From Plazaster borealis (taxonomy: Eukaryota; Echinodermata; Asteroidea; Forcipulatida; Labidiasteridae), in NCBI GenBank assembly GCA_021014325.1, contig CM037457.1, forward strand, positions 10,668,538 to 10,732,537: a stretch of 64,000 nt of DNA. Direction: 5' to 3'. Positions 48,401 to 59,200 of this stretch are shown here, in pieces; the first letter of the stretch is position 1, and the number at the start of each line of letters is the position of its first letter. The translations under genes and the position numbers were made by a program. The notes under the pieces are model-generated. The model ran no database searches, was not told the origin of the DNA, and worked only from the letters and a program-made list of their open reading frames with translations.

Positions 48401-51400
48401 CGAGCCCTCATGATGTGAGAATGCCGCTTCATACATCTGTTGACAATTACAAAAGTAAATCACAATCGCACCATTCAGAATATTGAACTTTGTAATTCAA
48501 TTCAAAGAATTATGTTATTGTGTCATAAATGGGCAAGTCCAAGAAAAGGTCCCCTCATCATCCCAGACGAAAGTTACAAAACCCACCATGTTTTCTTGAA
48601 TTACATAATCATCCCAAGGACTAATAACATATCAATTCTTGTAGGTTTTCTTCCACGCAGATGCCCAACATTAGAATACAAATCACTGAATTCAATGACT
48701 ATCTTAATTGTTTTACAGAGGGTTCAACTTTCTGAATGGCTCATACGTAACTGCACGAATCTGGGAAGATGATTTTGAAATATCTATTCTGCGGCTTTTT
48801 AAAGGGTTTTGAAATGAGTGGAAAATCATAGTCTCATGCGTAAGATGTGTAAGAAGTTAATAAAAATTGTTGTTAATGCCAGCTCAGGAAAAAGAGGTAA
48901 ATGGAGTAGTAGTGTTTGTGTGGAACTGTACTCAAAGAAGTTTTGGTGTTTTCACTGCTGGTTGGAGGGGGAGTTTTACCCCCTGCATTTTACTCCTGTG
49001 TGTCCTGCAATGCAAAGATGTGCTTACCTTTTGAGCGCTCTCCCATTCAATCTATGTCTGTCCTGATGTATCTTGTTCTCTAGACATGTTACAGCCGGTG
49101 ATGGATCCAGGCATAGAGGCTCTTGGGTTGCCAGGAGTAACTGGCTCTCGAGATGCAGCTTCTCATCCTGAGAAGAAACAAAAAATACTTGATGATTAGA
49201 GATGTAGTCATTCCGTTAAAGTAAGCCTTGTATCCCACACTGAATGCTCTCATTTAGGTTGTAATTATTTCACCCGACAACTCTTGGAAACATTTTCCAG
49301 TGAGTTGACAGATTATTTGAAACCATTCTACTGCACGGGTTTTGTATGGCGGCACAAGTGTGCACAGAACTAACTGTGTACGTGTGTGTACTGTGTAGAT
49401 GTATCCACCACATGTCACCAGGGCTCAAAAAATAGCTAAGCACAAAACAACTTATCAGGCTTAAGGATAAGATTACTAGCCAAAAAACCACGTCACATGC
49501 CCCGCTTGTGACTGATTTCATGCTTATTTTGGCTAAGTAGAAACTCGTTAAGCAACATTTACTGCTTAAGCAGCTATATGAAATTGGGCCCTGATTGCAG
49601 GCTGGCATAGTTTACCTATCATTCAAGACCACAGAGGATGATATTAAATGGGCAGACAGTAGAAGGGTTAACTGTGTACTGTGTAGATGCATTCACCACA
49701 TGATATCACATTGCAGGCTGGCATAGTTTACCTATCATTCAAGACCACAGAGGATGATATTAAATGGGCAGACAGTAGAAGGGTTAACTGTGTACTGTGT
49801 AATATATTCACCACATGATATCACATTGCAGGCTGGCACAGTTTACCTATCATTCATGACCACAGGGGATGATATTGAATGGTCTGACAGCAGGAGGGAT
49901 ACAATGTGATTTGTGTAGACACAATACTTTGACTTACATTTGTAAATCTGTTGCCATCATTTGAAATAGAATTTATGTCACAAAGGAGAGTCTGGAAAAG
50001 AAAAAGACAGGAATATTTATCTCATGAGCACAAACATTAAACTGATCGAGAGAAAGCAATCCCTGATTTGCATACATATTGAAAACTTTGAAAATACACA
50101 AGAAAATTTTCAAGATTCAATATTGTGGTTTAATTCAGAAGACTGATACTCCTGCAAGACTAGTTCTATAATCTGAACAATCCATTGTGTTTATTTACCT
50201 GGGAGGTCGGTCTGAGCAGCACGTAGCGTGTGGTGTAGTTATGTCCATTACCGGATTGCCTGTAATCACGCACCTCAGTTATGACACAACCATTGTAGAA
50301 GATATTTGATTGGGATTTCTCCAACAGATCTACCAGAACTGGTGGAAGCTGAAATGAAAAATAACCCAAAACTCAGTAAAGTCTGATGGAAAACACATCT
50401 GAATTATTTAATAGATCTCTCACAGACTTTTGAAACTCCAAAAGACTTCCAAGTTGAGTGAAGTCATTGTAAAACTTTCTGACTGACAATCTGTAACTTT
50501 GGGTCTCTTTTGTAACTACCACAGACTGCCACAAAGAACCATACCTTTTAGGCTAGCATTGGGTGCATGGTTTTCTTCTGTTTGGACAGCTGGTATGCAT
50601 CGTGTACTGTGGAATTTTGTGGCAAGAGCCAGTTGGGCAGGAAACTGCACCGATAGAAATAGGGCTAGCTGGTGGAAATAAATAAAGCATCTTGCACTAC
50701 TTTCAGTGATGTTCTGAGTTTTTGCAATGGATTTCAACTGATGTTAAACTCAACCATCTATTATTTTTCGTCAGCCTGTGTTCTTAAAGTCGTTCAACAG
50801 TTTTTGTGTGTCGATCTGTTGTCAAGTTTCCCCCTCCCTTTGTCTCCTTCTTCATTATTCATCCCTTGCTTTTTCTGTGTGCTTTCTGCCTCTGCTTCTG
50901 TTCCAGTAAACTTGTTTGTGTGTGTTGTGTTTTCATTTAGCCAATGAGAAAGACTCTGCTAGGGTTGAAATGTCAGGCCATTTACTTTGTGTCGAGTCAT
51001 ATTTTCTTGTGTGGGATATCCAGTTGAACCATCCACAGACACTGGTAGACATTGCAGGTTCATTGTGTTTATTAACCATTAAAAGATTGTGAATATATAA
51101 TAATAATACGTAGTTCTTATACAGCTGAGTATTTTTTCCTGCAAGGTATTTACCTCTTCTGCATCCAGATATTCCAAAAGCTCTGATTCCTGTGAAATAA
51201 AACAAGAACAAAGTATCTAATGAATGACAACTTAACAAAGAGTAAACCAGATGAATAGCATCCAACATGATGCGCTGTACAATTTTGTTTCAATGATTTG
51301 TTGTACATCAGCACTAGAATGCTGGCACGGTGGGTTTGAATTCTACCTGAGGAGTGTAGTCTGTGGATGTTTTTCTGCAGGAATCGTAAATGTAAAACCA

Positions 51401-54166
51401 AAATCCTTGGCGTTTGCAAAAAGTGGAATGTTAATGGGAATAATGAAGGAAGATAGTCTTACCTCATAAGGAAGTCGCATTGTTTCTGTTTCTGTAAATA
51501 AAGACAAGAAAAGTATTTAAACTGCTTTCATTTTGGATCACTGTGACCGACGATAATTGATGGAAGATACACCTTGTACCAAATATGTAGTAAAACAGTC
51601 CATATGATGTGCACTGGGTACCAATAAAGGGCCAATTACGATCCCAGTTATGCTGTTTATAGTGCCTAGGCAAGAAACTTAACCATAGTTTGCTTCCCTT
51701 CACCTAGGTGTATAAATGGGGACCCATTATGGCAGAGATAATATTTATTTGGGTGAACCTTTGAGGTTCTATGCCAACATGGAGTTGAGTAATCACAAGG
51801 AATGGTTATGCCTGATGACGAGGGATTTTGTATTAATTAATATTAACAGTAGGATTGTATCATTATACCAGGTTCTTACCTGCTCCATTTTCTCCACGCA
51901 GCATCAAGGAGTAGCCCTGACTACCAAGACTCACTATAAGACATGTTAGTTTTTCTCTCTTGGCTAACTTGTCCAGAAGATGAACCCCTGTCTTGAGATG
52001 CTGTGAATGAACAAAACACAACAAACTTATTTGCCATTTTTCATGGTTCTAGACTATACCTGTGAAAATGAGGAGAAGAAATTACAATCTCAAATTATGG
52101 ATAGCAATAGGGAACTGTCACAAACAATCTTACAAAAAATCAGATTTTCTATTTTGTAATACTGTTGTTATCCCCAAATTCATGACCTCAAAATGTGATT
52201 TACTTCCAAAGAAAGAGCATTGCGTGTCGGATAAGACAGTGATGTTGATAAGGATGGTGGTGAATGATGATATAAGATGCAATGAGTAATTCTCACCTCA
52301 AGAAGTAACTATGAATAAGTAGTAAACTTGCGGGTACAACCATGTGTAAAATCTCTTTGTGGGAGTGTTGGCTCTGAAAAGAGCCGGTGTGGTCTCGACC
52401 ACTACTCAAGCCAACCCTTCCAGCAGCAGCTCACCACAACAATGACACACTCCAGCGCACAACAATTCAGCCAACAGCCAACTCCCACGCTTCACCGATC
52501 AAGAACAGCTTGGATCCTTCCCACCTAAATGTGCATCCATCTAGCGCTTCTTAAGCATTCTCCTGAAGACGAGCAGAGTATACCGTTTGAAATGTCCAGA
52601 CCACACCGGCTCTTTTCAGAGCCAACACTCCCACAAAGAGATTTTACACATGGTTGTACCCGCAAGACGACTACTTATTTATAGTTACTTCTTATTTCTC
52701 CACACCATGCAAAGCTTCAAACAACACTTGATTCTCACCTTATTGCTAGGAGGTTTACTGCATTCTTCTGAGTACAACTCATGCAGTCTGTGATGCAGCG
52801 ATTTCCTGTAGAAATAATCAGTACATGAGGAAAAGCGTTTTTTTTTTTTTTTTGAATTGAAGATTAAAAACCTTACTCCGTAAGCCTTTTTGCCTACAGG
52901 TGACCTCAATCCTCCACTATCCTCCTCTCCTATGCCACTCCACACCAAATTATTTGGACTTAGATAACATTATAATGCCTGACCAAGTGATAAAGCGATT
53001 GTTATTTGGGGCCTACAGCCCTCAGTCCTTCTGAATCCTTCATTTCGGCAAAGAGGGTAGGCCCTATAGAAGGATTTGGGAGAGTTAGGGGTACAATTCT
53101 GAACAACTCTATTAAAAAAAATTGTGCTCTAATATCAGGGCTTAAATTTTAAGAAAAAACACTGCTAGACCACAGGTCTTGTTAATCAGATTTTGTTCTT
53201 CTCACAAGACCTAAAATATGTATTGATTGTTTTGCTTTGCTTAGGAATACGTGGAGGTTTGAAAGTGTACATTAGTAAATTTCTTTAAAGTATGTGTTCG
53301 GAAAACACAGGAATTGTTTAGTTTTTGAGTTACTGCTAGACTTACTAGACTTTGGCCAGCAGTTACTTCAAACCCTGAACTTACGTAACCATGTTTTACA
53401 ATCAATCATCCCGATTAATTATCAGACAATCAGGCTTCACTTACCATTTGCTGTTTCCTGAAGTCTTGGGCTTTGTAGGCTTGTGTTCGGCATGAAGTAA
53501 AATGGCCTAAAAAGACAATATAAGGGATACTGTTTTAAACATTAGCACCAGATGATGTGATCACAACAGCCTTACCCAGATTTAGGCCTGAAAGGGCAAG
53601 GGCACCAAGGCGTTTTCTCATTTGTAAAGGGCACTTCTATGAGGAAATTGGAAATTTCTATTGGAAAATGTTTCAAAGGGCACCAAGGCAATGCCCAGGG
53701 GCAACAGAAGCAATTGCCTCCGTGAAGCATCAGGCCTGCAGATTGATAAAAACACGTAGAACATTTGCAGTCAGAGAACAGAGATAGAATACTGGACACT
53801 CCACTGTTCAACAAAGTGTGTTTCACAGTTTAAGCAATATAATTTAAATCACAGCAAAAATAAAAACACTTTTAAAAGATAGGCCTACGAGAAAGTTTGG
53901 AAACCATCACAGTACAATACCATGATTTGTCTTCCGAAAACAGTAGTGCTCTCGTGAGATCCAAACATGCCTAAATTTAAATGTTCATTGCTCAAAGTGA
54001 AATAGCATACGTACCTCAGCCGTCTGAATTGCCTCTTCCAAGTTTGATGTCTGTAAAAGCAAAGAATACCAAATAGGTTTAGTAATAATTAATTCTAGTT
54101 GATCGAAACATTTGACACAATCGATAGTTTGATTTTTGTTGTGTGACTTTGTTGTAAACTCACCAT
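38342..54166 (-). CDS. SUPT20H: SUPT20H, SAGA complex subunit SPT20
   Basis: Twenty-three coding exons on the minus strand: 54164-54166, 54015-54050, 53445-53506, 52739-52805, 51880-52000, 51463-51491, 51154-51189, 50199-50348, 49938-49991, 49028-49167, 48286-48436, 47750-47806, 47178-47231, 46189-46355, 45383-45415, 44564-44858, 43863-43953, 42927-43053, 42121-42203, 41574-41843, 40404-40777, 39300-39551, 38342-38518. They sum to 943 codons in unbroken phase. The first exon gives only ATG. The Spt20 domain (about residues 1-280) shows [56 protein letters not shown] and [16 protein letters not shown]. The rest is low-complexity: Ala/Asn/Gln (about 405-485), PPTPPPP (about 590), Thr/Ser-rich, a Gln-rich exon (801-884) and a basic [14 protein letters not shown] end. 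SPT20 holds the SAGA coactivator together in the nucleus; human SUPT20H (p38IP) also binds p38 and ATG9. The 40404 donor (CCG/gtttga) is weak. Confidence 0.95.
38743..39175. repeat. 216-bp tandem duplication in the last SUPT20H intron
   Basis: Two copies beginning 'cgccctaggtatcataca' (38743) and 'cgccctacgtatcgtaca' (38959), each running through 'cttccgcattgctatagaaa' and 'tttctgccatgtggccactg'. Few differences, so a recent local duplication. Confidence 0.85.
39640..39836. mobile_element. Near-perfect palindromic MITE in a SUPT20H intron
   Basis: The arms ('ggaattatgaactctcaccc' within about 75 bp on the left, reverse complement on the right) start and end with 'aaaaggggctgtgtc' / 'gacacagcccttt'. 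A GC-rich spacer of about 45 bp includes 'ggagggagggcgcgcgtgtg'. Sited between the last two introns' exons, outside splice sites. Confidence 0.8.
42330..42425 (+). mobile_element. CR1-like 3' terminus with (ATT)n
   Basis: 'cttgagcaccttactggtgg' then 'atacgtgcgctatataagac' and about eleven ATT units. Related to, but diverged from, the 3' end at 5980-6043. In a SUPT20H intron. Confidence 0.7.
43195..43445 (+). mobile_element. Family A SINE in a SUPT20H intron
   Basis: Very clear head: 'gtgtttctgatcagcagagt', B box GGTTCGAGTCCC, then 'tgctttgtccttcggatggg' and 'gtaaaagaacccagaacact'. Truncated at both ends. Confidence 0.8.
44121..44155. repeat. (GGTT)n microsatellite
   Basis: About eight uninterrupted GGTT units in the SUPT20H intron between exons 43863-43953 and 44564-44858. 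Confidence 0.95.
46400..46560 (+). mobile_element. SINE fragment, family D
   Basis: 'cttgggcaagacacttaact', 'attgcttctcatcacccagg' and 'agtaaatgggtacctgtgag' are shared in order with 51640-51790. The region looks like the body of a tRNA-derived SINE whose head is lost. Confidence 0.6.
47326..47595. repeat. 65-69 bp tandem repeat in a SUPT20H intron
   Basis: Four copies of a unit holding 'taggatttgaaactttgcat', 'ggtggatatacaatctagta' and 'ggtttgtggtaacaccatgt'. It lies about 95 bp from the acceptor of exon 47178-47231. Translations of this tract look like a repeat protein, but no frame is preserved by selection and there is no exon signal. Confidence 0.9.
49593..49905. repeat. 115-117 bp tandem repeat in a SUPT20H intron
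   Basis: Three copies starting 'ttgcaggctggcatagttta' at about 49594, 49711 and 49826. The unit resembles dispersed sequences at 22440-22580 and 28280-28375 (both with a 'tgccagcct/gcaat' and 'acagt..accctcc.actgtctgac' pattern), so a transposed repeat was amplified in place. Confidence 0.8.
51640..51790 (+). mobile_element. SINE fragment, family D
   Basis: 'gcctaggcaagaaacttaac', 'ttcccttcacctaggtgtat' and 'aaatggggacccattatggc' match the family D body at 46400-46560. In a SUPT20H intron. Confidence 0.6.
52299..52693. mobile_element. Foldback element with a decayed hammerhead
   Basis: Arms of about 95 bp ('ttgcgggtacaaccatgtgt', 'gagtgttggctctgaaaaga') are inverted at the ends. The core at 52563-52569 (CTGAAGA) is followed by TTTGAAATGTC, the expected TTCGAAACGTC with both CpGs changed to TpG. 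Same family as 56001-56229. In a SUPT20H intron. Confidence 0.75.
53584..53745. repeat. Interspersed repeat bounded by aggcctg
   Basis: Second copy of the family at 6632-6772, sharing 'gggcacttctatgagga'-like and 'caccaaggcaatgcccaggg' and ending in 'catcaggcctgcag'. Both termini carry AGGCCTG. Confidence 0.6.
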
Positions 54167-55330
54167 CTTCCTGAGAATTCTGCAAATCTATCCATTTCTT
54201 TAGTATCGTCACGATGGTGTGCTGACCAAGCTACGCCGATGTAGTTAAAAATTTGCTGTGAAAGTTACATATGAGAGAAAATCCTTAAATCAGTGACAGA
54301 TGTGGGAGAGGGAAGTTTAATAATTGATTGAAGTCTGTTAAACAAAGAAGTTTTTCTAAACCCCCCACTCATGTAACTAAATAACAATGCTACCCATAGG
54401 AATTAATTCTTGATCCATCATCCTAGAATGGACTGTCATGATTTTGAAATGTGTTGTAAGAAACTTAGCAAGGATTGACAGTTTTGTCACGTTTTAGTAA
54501 ATTTTAGTCAACAAATTAATAATTAAGCATGCTGATGAGAAGTACAGTTGACTTGTCATGTAGTAAGGAAAAAAGTAATTGAATAATTATAATGAAGTAT
54601 TAATTAGTTAAAGTACATTGTACATCATTTGACTGGAAACTTTTTAAGTAGCCAAATTTTATCAAATGATCTCTACACTAACCACTAACTAACTTGGTAA
54701 CTAGCTAACTATTTTGAATTCGAGAAAGACTCTGCTAGGGTCGAAACGTCGGGCCGTTAACTATTTTTTGTATTTTGAATTCCATGAACATGATATCCAA
54801 AACGTTAGACAGTAAAACTATGGGTTTTTTCCCCGGACGTACAGTCTTCATTTGCGGCCGGCTACTGATCTAGCCTAGCCAGTACGTAGATCGGTAATTT
54901 ATATATTTCATTTGTTTGCCGTTATTTCTATAGCAACGACAATACCTTCAAGCTTCACACACAATCAATAGTCAGTACGTTACTTTGCGAGAAACGGCAT
55001 GCTGAAATCAGCAACGTTACTGAATTCTTTCCACGAGCTGACTAAAGAAATGTCATAACTGTCATCTGACACTGACTGAGTAACTGATTAGATAATCGAG
55101 CGACTTAATGCCCCAGATCGTCCATAATAAGGGAGAAAATTTCCAACTAAAGCCATCTACTACTAACCATGATCTCAGGTGACAATTTGAAATACAGATC
55201 GGGAGCGAAACACAAACACGATCGTGATACTAGCCTCTTAAATATTTACCTGTTCTATCCGCTGTCACACTCATGTGTGTATCACATTGGCGTCCATCTT
55301 GAATCCCGAAGTGCATTGCGGTAAACACGA
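54164..55330 (-). promoter_or_regulatory. SUPT20H: SUPT20H 5' UTR exons and promoter region
   Basis: Two 5' exons can be proposed on the minus strand: one from about 55330 down to 55250, ending at donor 'acag/gtaaat', and one at 54164-54255 with acceptor 'tttcacag' that ends in the ATG. The first contains 'aagatgg' (a YY1-like AANATGG element), and a GC-richer stretch lies just upstream. The transcription start is inferred. Confidence 0.5.
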
Positions 55331-56000
55331 ACTGAGAGGTTACTCACGGTCAACTACTGCCCGTTGGGCGGTGCTTGTTTGGGGGGGGGGGTCCGCTCTT
55401 TCTTACTTCTGATTAAAATAATGACATACATCATTTTTCGAAAAAGGTTATGTGTAAAACAATGATAAAATCTAAGAAATTAAGAAATGAAAGTCCGTCA
55501 TATTTTTCTCAGTTGACAATTTATAAGTTTATAGGCCTGCTCAATGCCCGTCACTGAATAATTTTTATTTTTGTTAATGAGCTGGTACGGGCTGTCATGT
55601 GCGTGCCCGTTACATGATACAACCCTCCGAGCATGTGAACCAAAAGTTACATTTATTCAGGTCAAAGGATTGGAAAACAGGAAAACATCTCAATTATCAA
55701 ATAACAATTGCCCCGACCCCTTTGGCTATGGGGGAAAAATGTTCAATGTCAGCATGTATGATGAGCCTGCAGGCTCCGCCGGAGCAGTGCCTAGTCATGA
55801 AATGGTGTATGTAGTAAACACCCTACCCGATTGTGCCTTACATAACAAAGTGAAAGTCTTGCTTGTAAAAAGAAACACCTTTATAGACACTTAGTCCATT
55901 TGAATTCCATTATGTCTTATTCCCTGCTGATAAATGCATGTATGGTGATCCGATTGTTAGCTAGGGTAACCCATGGAGGAATGTGGATGTGGATCATAAG

Positions 56001-56229
56001 GAAAAACTATAGTAAACTTGGTACAACAATGGTATACAACTCTTTTGGGAGAAGTGTTGGTTCTGAGAACTCGACGTTTCGAACAGTATACTCTAAGCTT
56101 CTCCTGAAGACGAGCAGAGTGTGCTGTTCGAAACGTCGATACCACACCGGTTCTTCTCAGAGCAAACACTTCTCCCAAAAGAGTTGTATACCATTGTTGT
56201 ACCCGCAAGTTTACTACAGTTTTTCTCAC
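56001..56229. mobile_element. Foldback element with hammerhead ribozyme motif
   Basis: Arms of about 90 bp ('gtatacaactcttttgggag', 'gtaaacttg') are inverted. The right half contains core CTGAAGA (56104-56110), stem II GAGCAG...CTGTTC (56112-56129), GAAAC and the cleavage triplet GTC ending at 56137. The left arm holds the reverse complement of the 3' half of the motif. Stem I pairs poorly, so self-cleavage is doubtful. Confidence 0.7.
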
Positions 56230-59200
56230 TTTCAAATGTCACTTTAAGGGGCGGGGACTCATGAGAGGAGGCTCTGGCTCAACCATAGTCAGCTAAAGTG
56301 TGTATAGTTTTTAAAACCACTGCCTCAAATTTGCTATTAATATCTCCATTATTGAGTTAAGAAATAAGAGAAATGTAAGTAACAACACCTTTGTACTATA
56401 ACCTAAATTAAAAAAAAACTACTCTAATTAAATACTGGCATCCTAATACCACCCGTGTTAAATTAAAACACGTTTTGGTAACTAAAAAAAAAGGTGAATG
56501 TCTTTTAAAAGAAAAAAAATACAGCATTTTACAGTCAGTTTTTTCCCCGATAACGGTAACCATTGATCCATGGAGGTAGAATTGATTGATCCAAGCAAGA
56601 CTCAAAAGAAAACCCATGGGTTAAGTTCAAACCATACTTTAACTAAGCCTTTTGTTTGGTAATTACTTGGGCTGAATTTATCGTGTTATGCAATGTTGAC
56701 CTCACTGATTACCGATTAGCACCATTACATGTACATTTGAATGGTAGACGTGTCAACACATGGGTAGGATTTAACCATAGAGATTTTAACTAAAGCACCA
56801 ATGGGCTTATCAATTTATCCGCTTACTCTGTTAGTTTTAAAAGAATTGGACAAGAATTTATATAATTCATGATGAAATAAGTCCCTGTGCACACTTTTTT
56901 ACAATATTAATGAATATGGTTGTGTCATTACATGTTGTGTAAAAGTGGTCTAGAAAACGAACCCTATAACGATGGAATGATAGAGCGCCCTCTGCGTTTT
57001 GAAGATAATGAACGATTATACAAAAAAGGTTTTGGATAATGATTATTTTAGCACGTAACTTTATTCGTTGATGTGTAGATACTTTTAGCTGCCATGAAGT
57101 CAGTTTATGAAATGTTAAACATAAATGTTCTTCTAATGTCAAGTCTGGGTTTTAAATTGGGGAATCCCCCCATCCAGGGATACCCAATCACGAAGGAGCT
57201 AATAATAGACATTACCTCATCCGGGGGATATAGAGCCCATCCGTTTTTCCTGACCTCCATTGGGGTTATAACTTCCACCATATGTCAAACTCCAACGAAA
57301 GACTTCCTAGACTTCTAGATGACCTTTTGTTATCAATTAAAAACCCATGCACCATTCCTTGGTCCCACGGGTTTTAATGACGCCTTTTACAATAATATGT
57401 TTTCCGAAAGTGTGTTTCAAAATGTTTTTTCTTTGGAACTAATTATTAGAGTATTGATTGAATAATGTCAAAATAAGTGTGTTGGATCGTTACTATACTG
57501 GGCGTAAACTTTGGTTGTGCGATTTTGACAAGGTTGGTGACGCTGTAGTCTCGAAAACAGGATTGGGGATACATGCCTGCTTAATGAAAATCCAATACTA
57601 ACGTCAGCTGTTTATTTTTTTAGGCAAATTGCTAAATTAGAAAAGTCTCCCGATTGCTGGATTTGATGAATGATGGTCCAATGTTGCTCCTCTGTACCGT
57701 GCGTGTTACTCGAGCCTTATCAGCTATGCCCACCTTACATCTTACCAACGACTTTTAATTATGTTTTTCCACTTTTTTTCCATTTCAAAAAGGACGACTA
57801 CCCGGACTGACGGCTGTTGACATGAAACAGACATGCGCATATATGTCGGATACTTTTAACCCATTTATGAAACGAAACATTTAGGTTCCTGGAGCATAAA
57901 TTGACCTTTATGTTCAACAACTAAAAAGGAGCATTTTTTTCAATGCCTGCTTCCATCACGGACATCGGAAGTGGAAGTTCACTGTGAGTGCACTGCAACC
58001 ACGGACATACTCAAACGGAAGCCCTAGGCCGAGTAGGGCGCCCTCTGTCAGCAATCCGGGCATAACATGAATCTTTGACCTCACTCACCTCAGAATTGAG
58101 ACACTATCACTTCAAGCTCATCAGGTTTCCTGAGATAACACCTCTTGCTGTTTCTGGGAAACATGTAAACATGTAATTTGTGTGCGTTAAACCATGGTTA
58201 AACATACCGCTATTCGGCGAGGCAGCTGCACTGCAATTTTCTTTCTCAGCAGGCCGTGTTGTTTCAGCCATTGGGGAGGGCGACTCGAATGCCTATTAAC
58301 AATTTCACGAGAAGATCATTGTCACACTTTGAAGATTTGCCGGTTTTCTGAGGTGTTTCGGTGAACTTATATCGAACTCATCTAGTGGGGGATGTTTTGT
58401 AAAGGGCGTGTACGGTTCCGTGAAGGACCCACTCATGCCCTTGCTTGAATGAAAATAATTTTCGTATCAAATTTAGGTTTACATCTTTTCTCCACCAATA
58501 TTTGAGTAACACGTTTTTGTTCTAGTTTATTATCCCCTTACAGATGTTTTAGTGTCATATTTTCAGAATTAAATAGATTGTAAAGACAATTACTTAAAGA
58601 CAAATGGAAGTGATCAATTTATTCATAAAATGGTTGCATCAGAAGTGAAGCTCATTTTGAATACCACAGGTCTTCTGAAAAACAAACGCAAAATAAAACC
58701 GCAAGAAAAACAACAGTTATATCAATACACGGGCTCCTAGATTAACCCAAAGGTGAAACAAATACACGAAGACTTGGTTGGTCTTGTTTCCATTTTAAGT
58801 ATAAAGCAACCTTTTATTATATACAAGTTGGTACGAACAAACTGCTGAAACGCTACATAGCCCATAGCGTGCGGTTGTACAATAAATTACAACTGACTGA
58901 TAGAGTCCCAACCCGACACCAACACCATTAACGACCCCCTTTCGGGGCAATTTGATAAATTTCCAGACCAATTGAGCCAATTAAGCTGCCGTTTAAAACT
59001 GCAGCAAAAAATATTTTGTAAAAAAACAGAGCTTACAATGTGGCCGACGTAGATTCATTTGTGAAAAATAATGTTGTAATGTTAACATTAAAACAAGCAA
59101 AACCACTGTTTGGTTGTTGTGCACAACATTGCCATAGTAACAAGTTGAAAATTGTGCACCAATTTGTTTAAAATCGCCTAAATAAGTGTGGGAATGAATG

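Noticed and set aside
48440..48772. Open frame of 110 codons (plus) in a SUPT20H intron
   Set aside because: No start context, no family features and no homologous copy; treated as chance.
55571..55894. Open frame of 107 codons upstream of SUPT20H
   Set aside because: No recognisable domain and two overlapping frames equally open; insufficient to call a gene.
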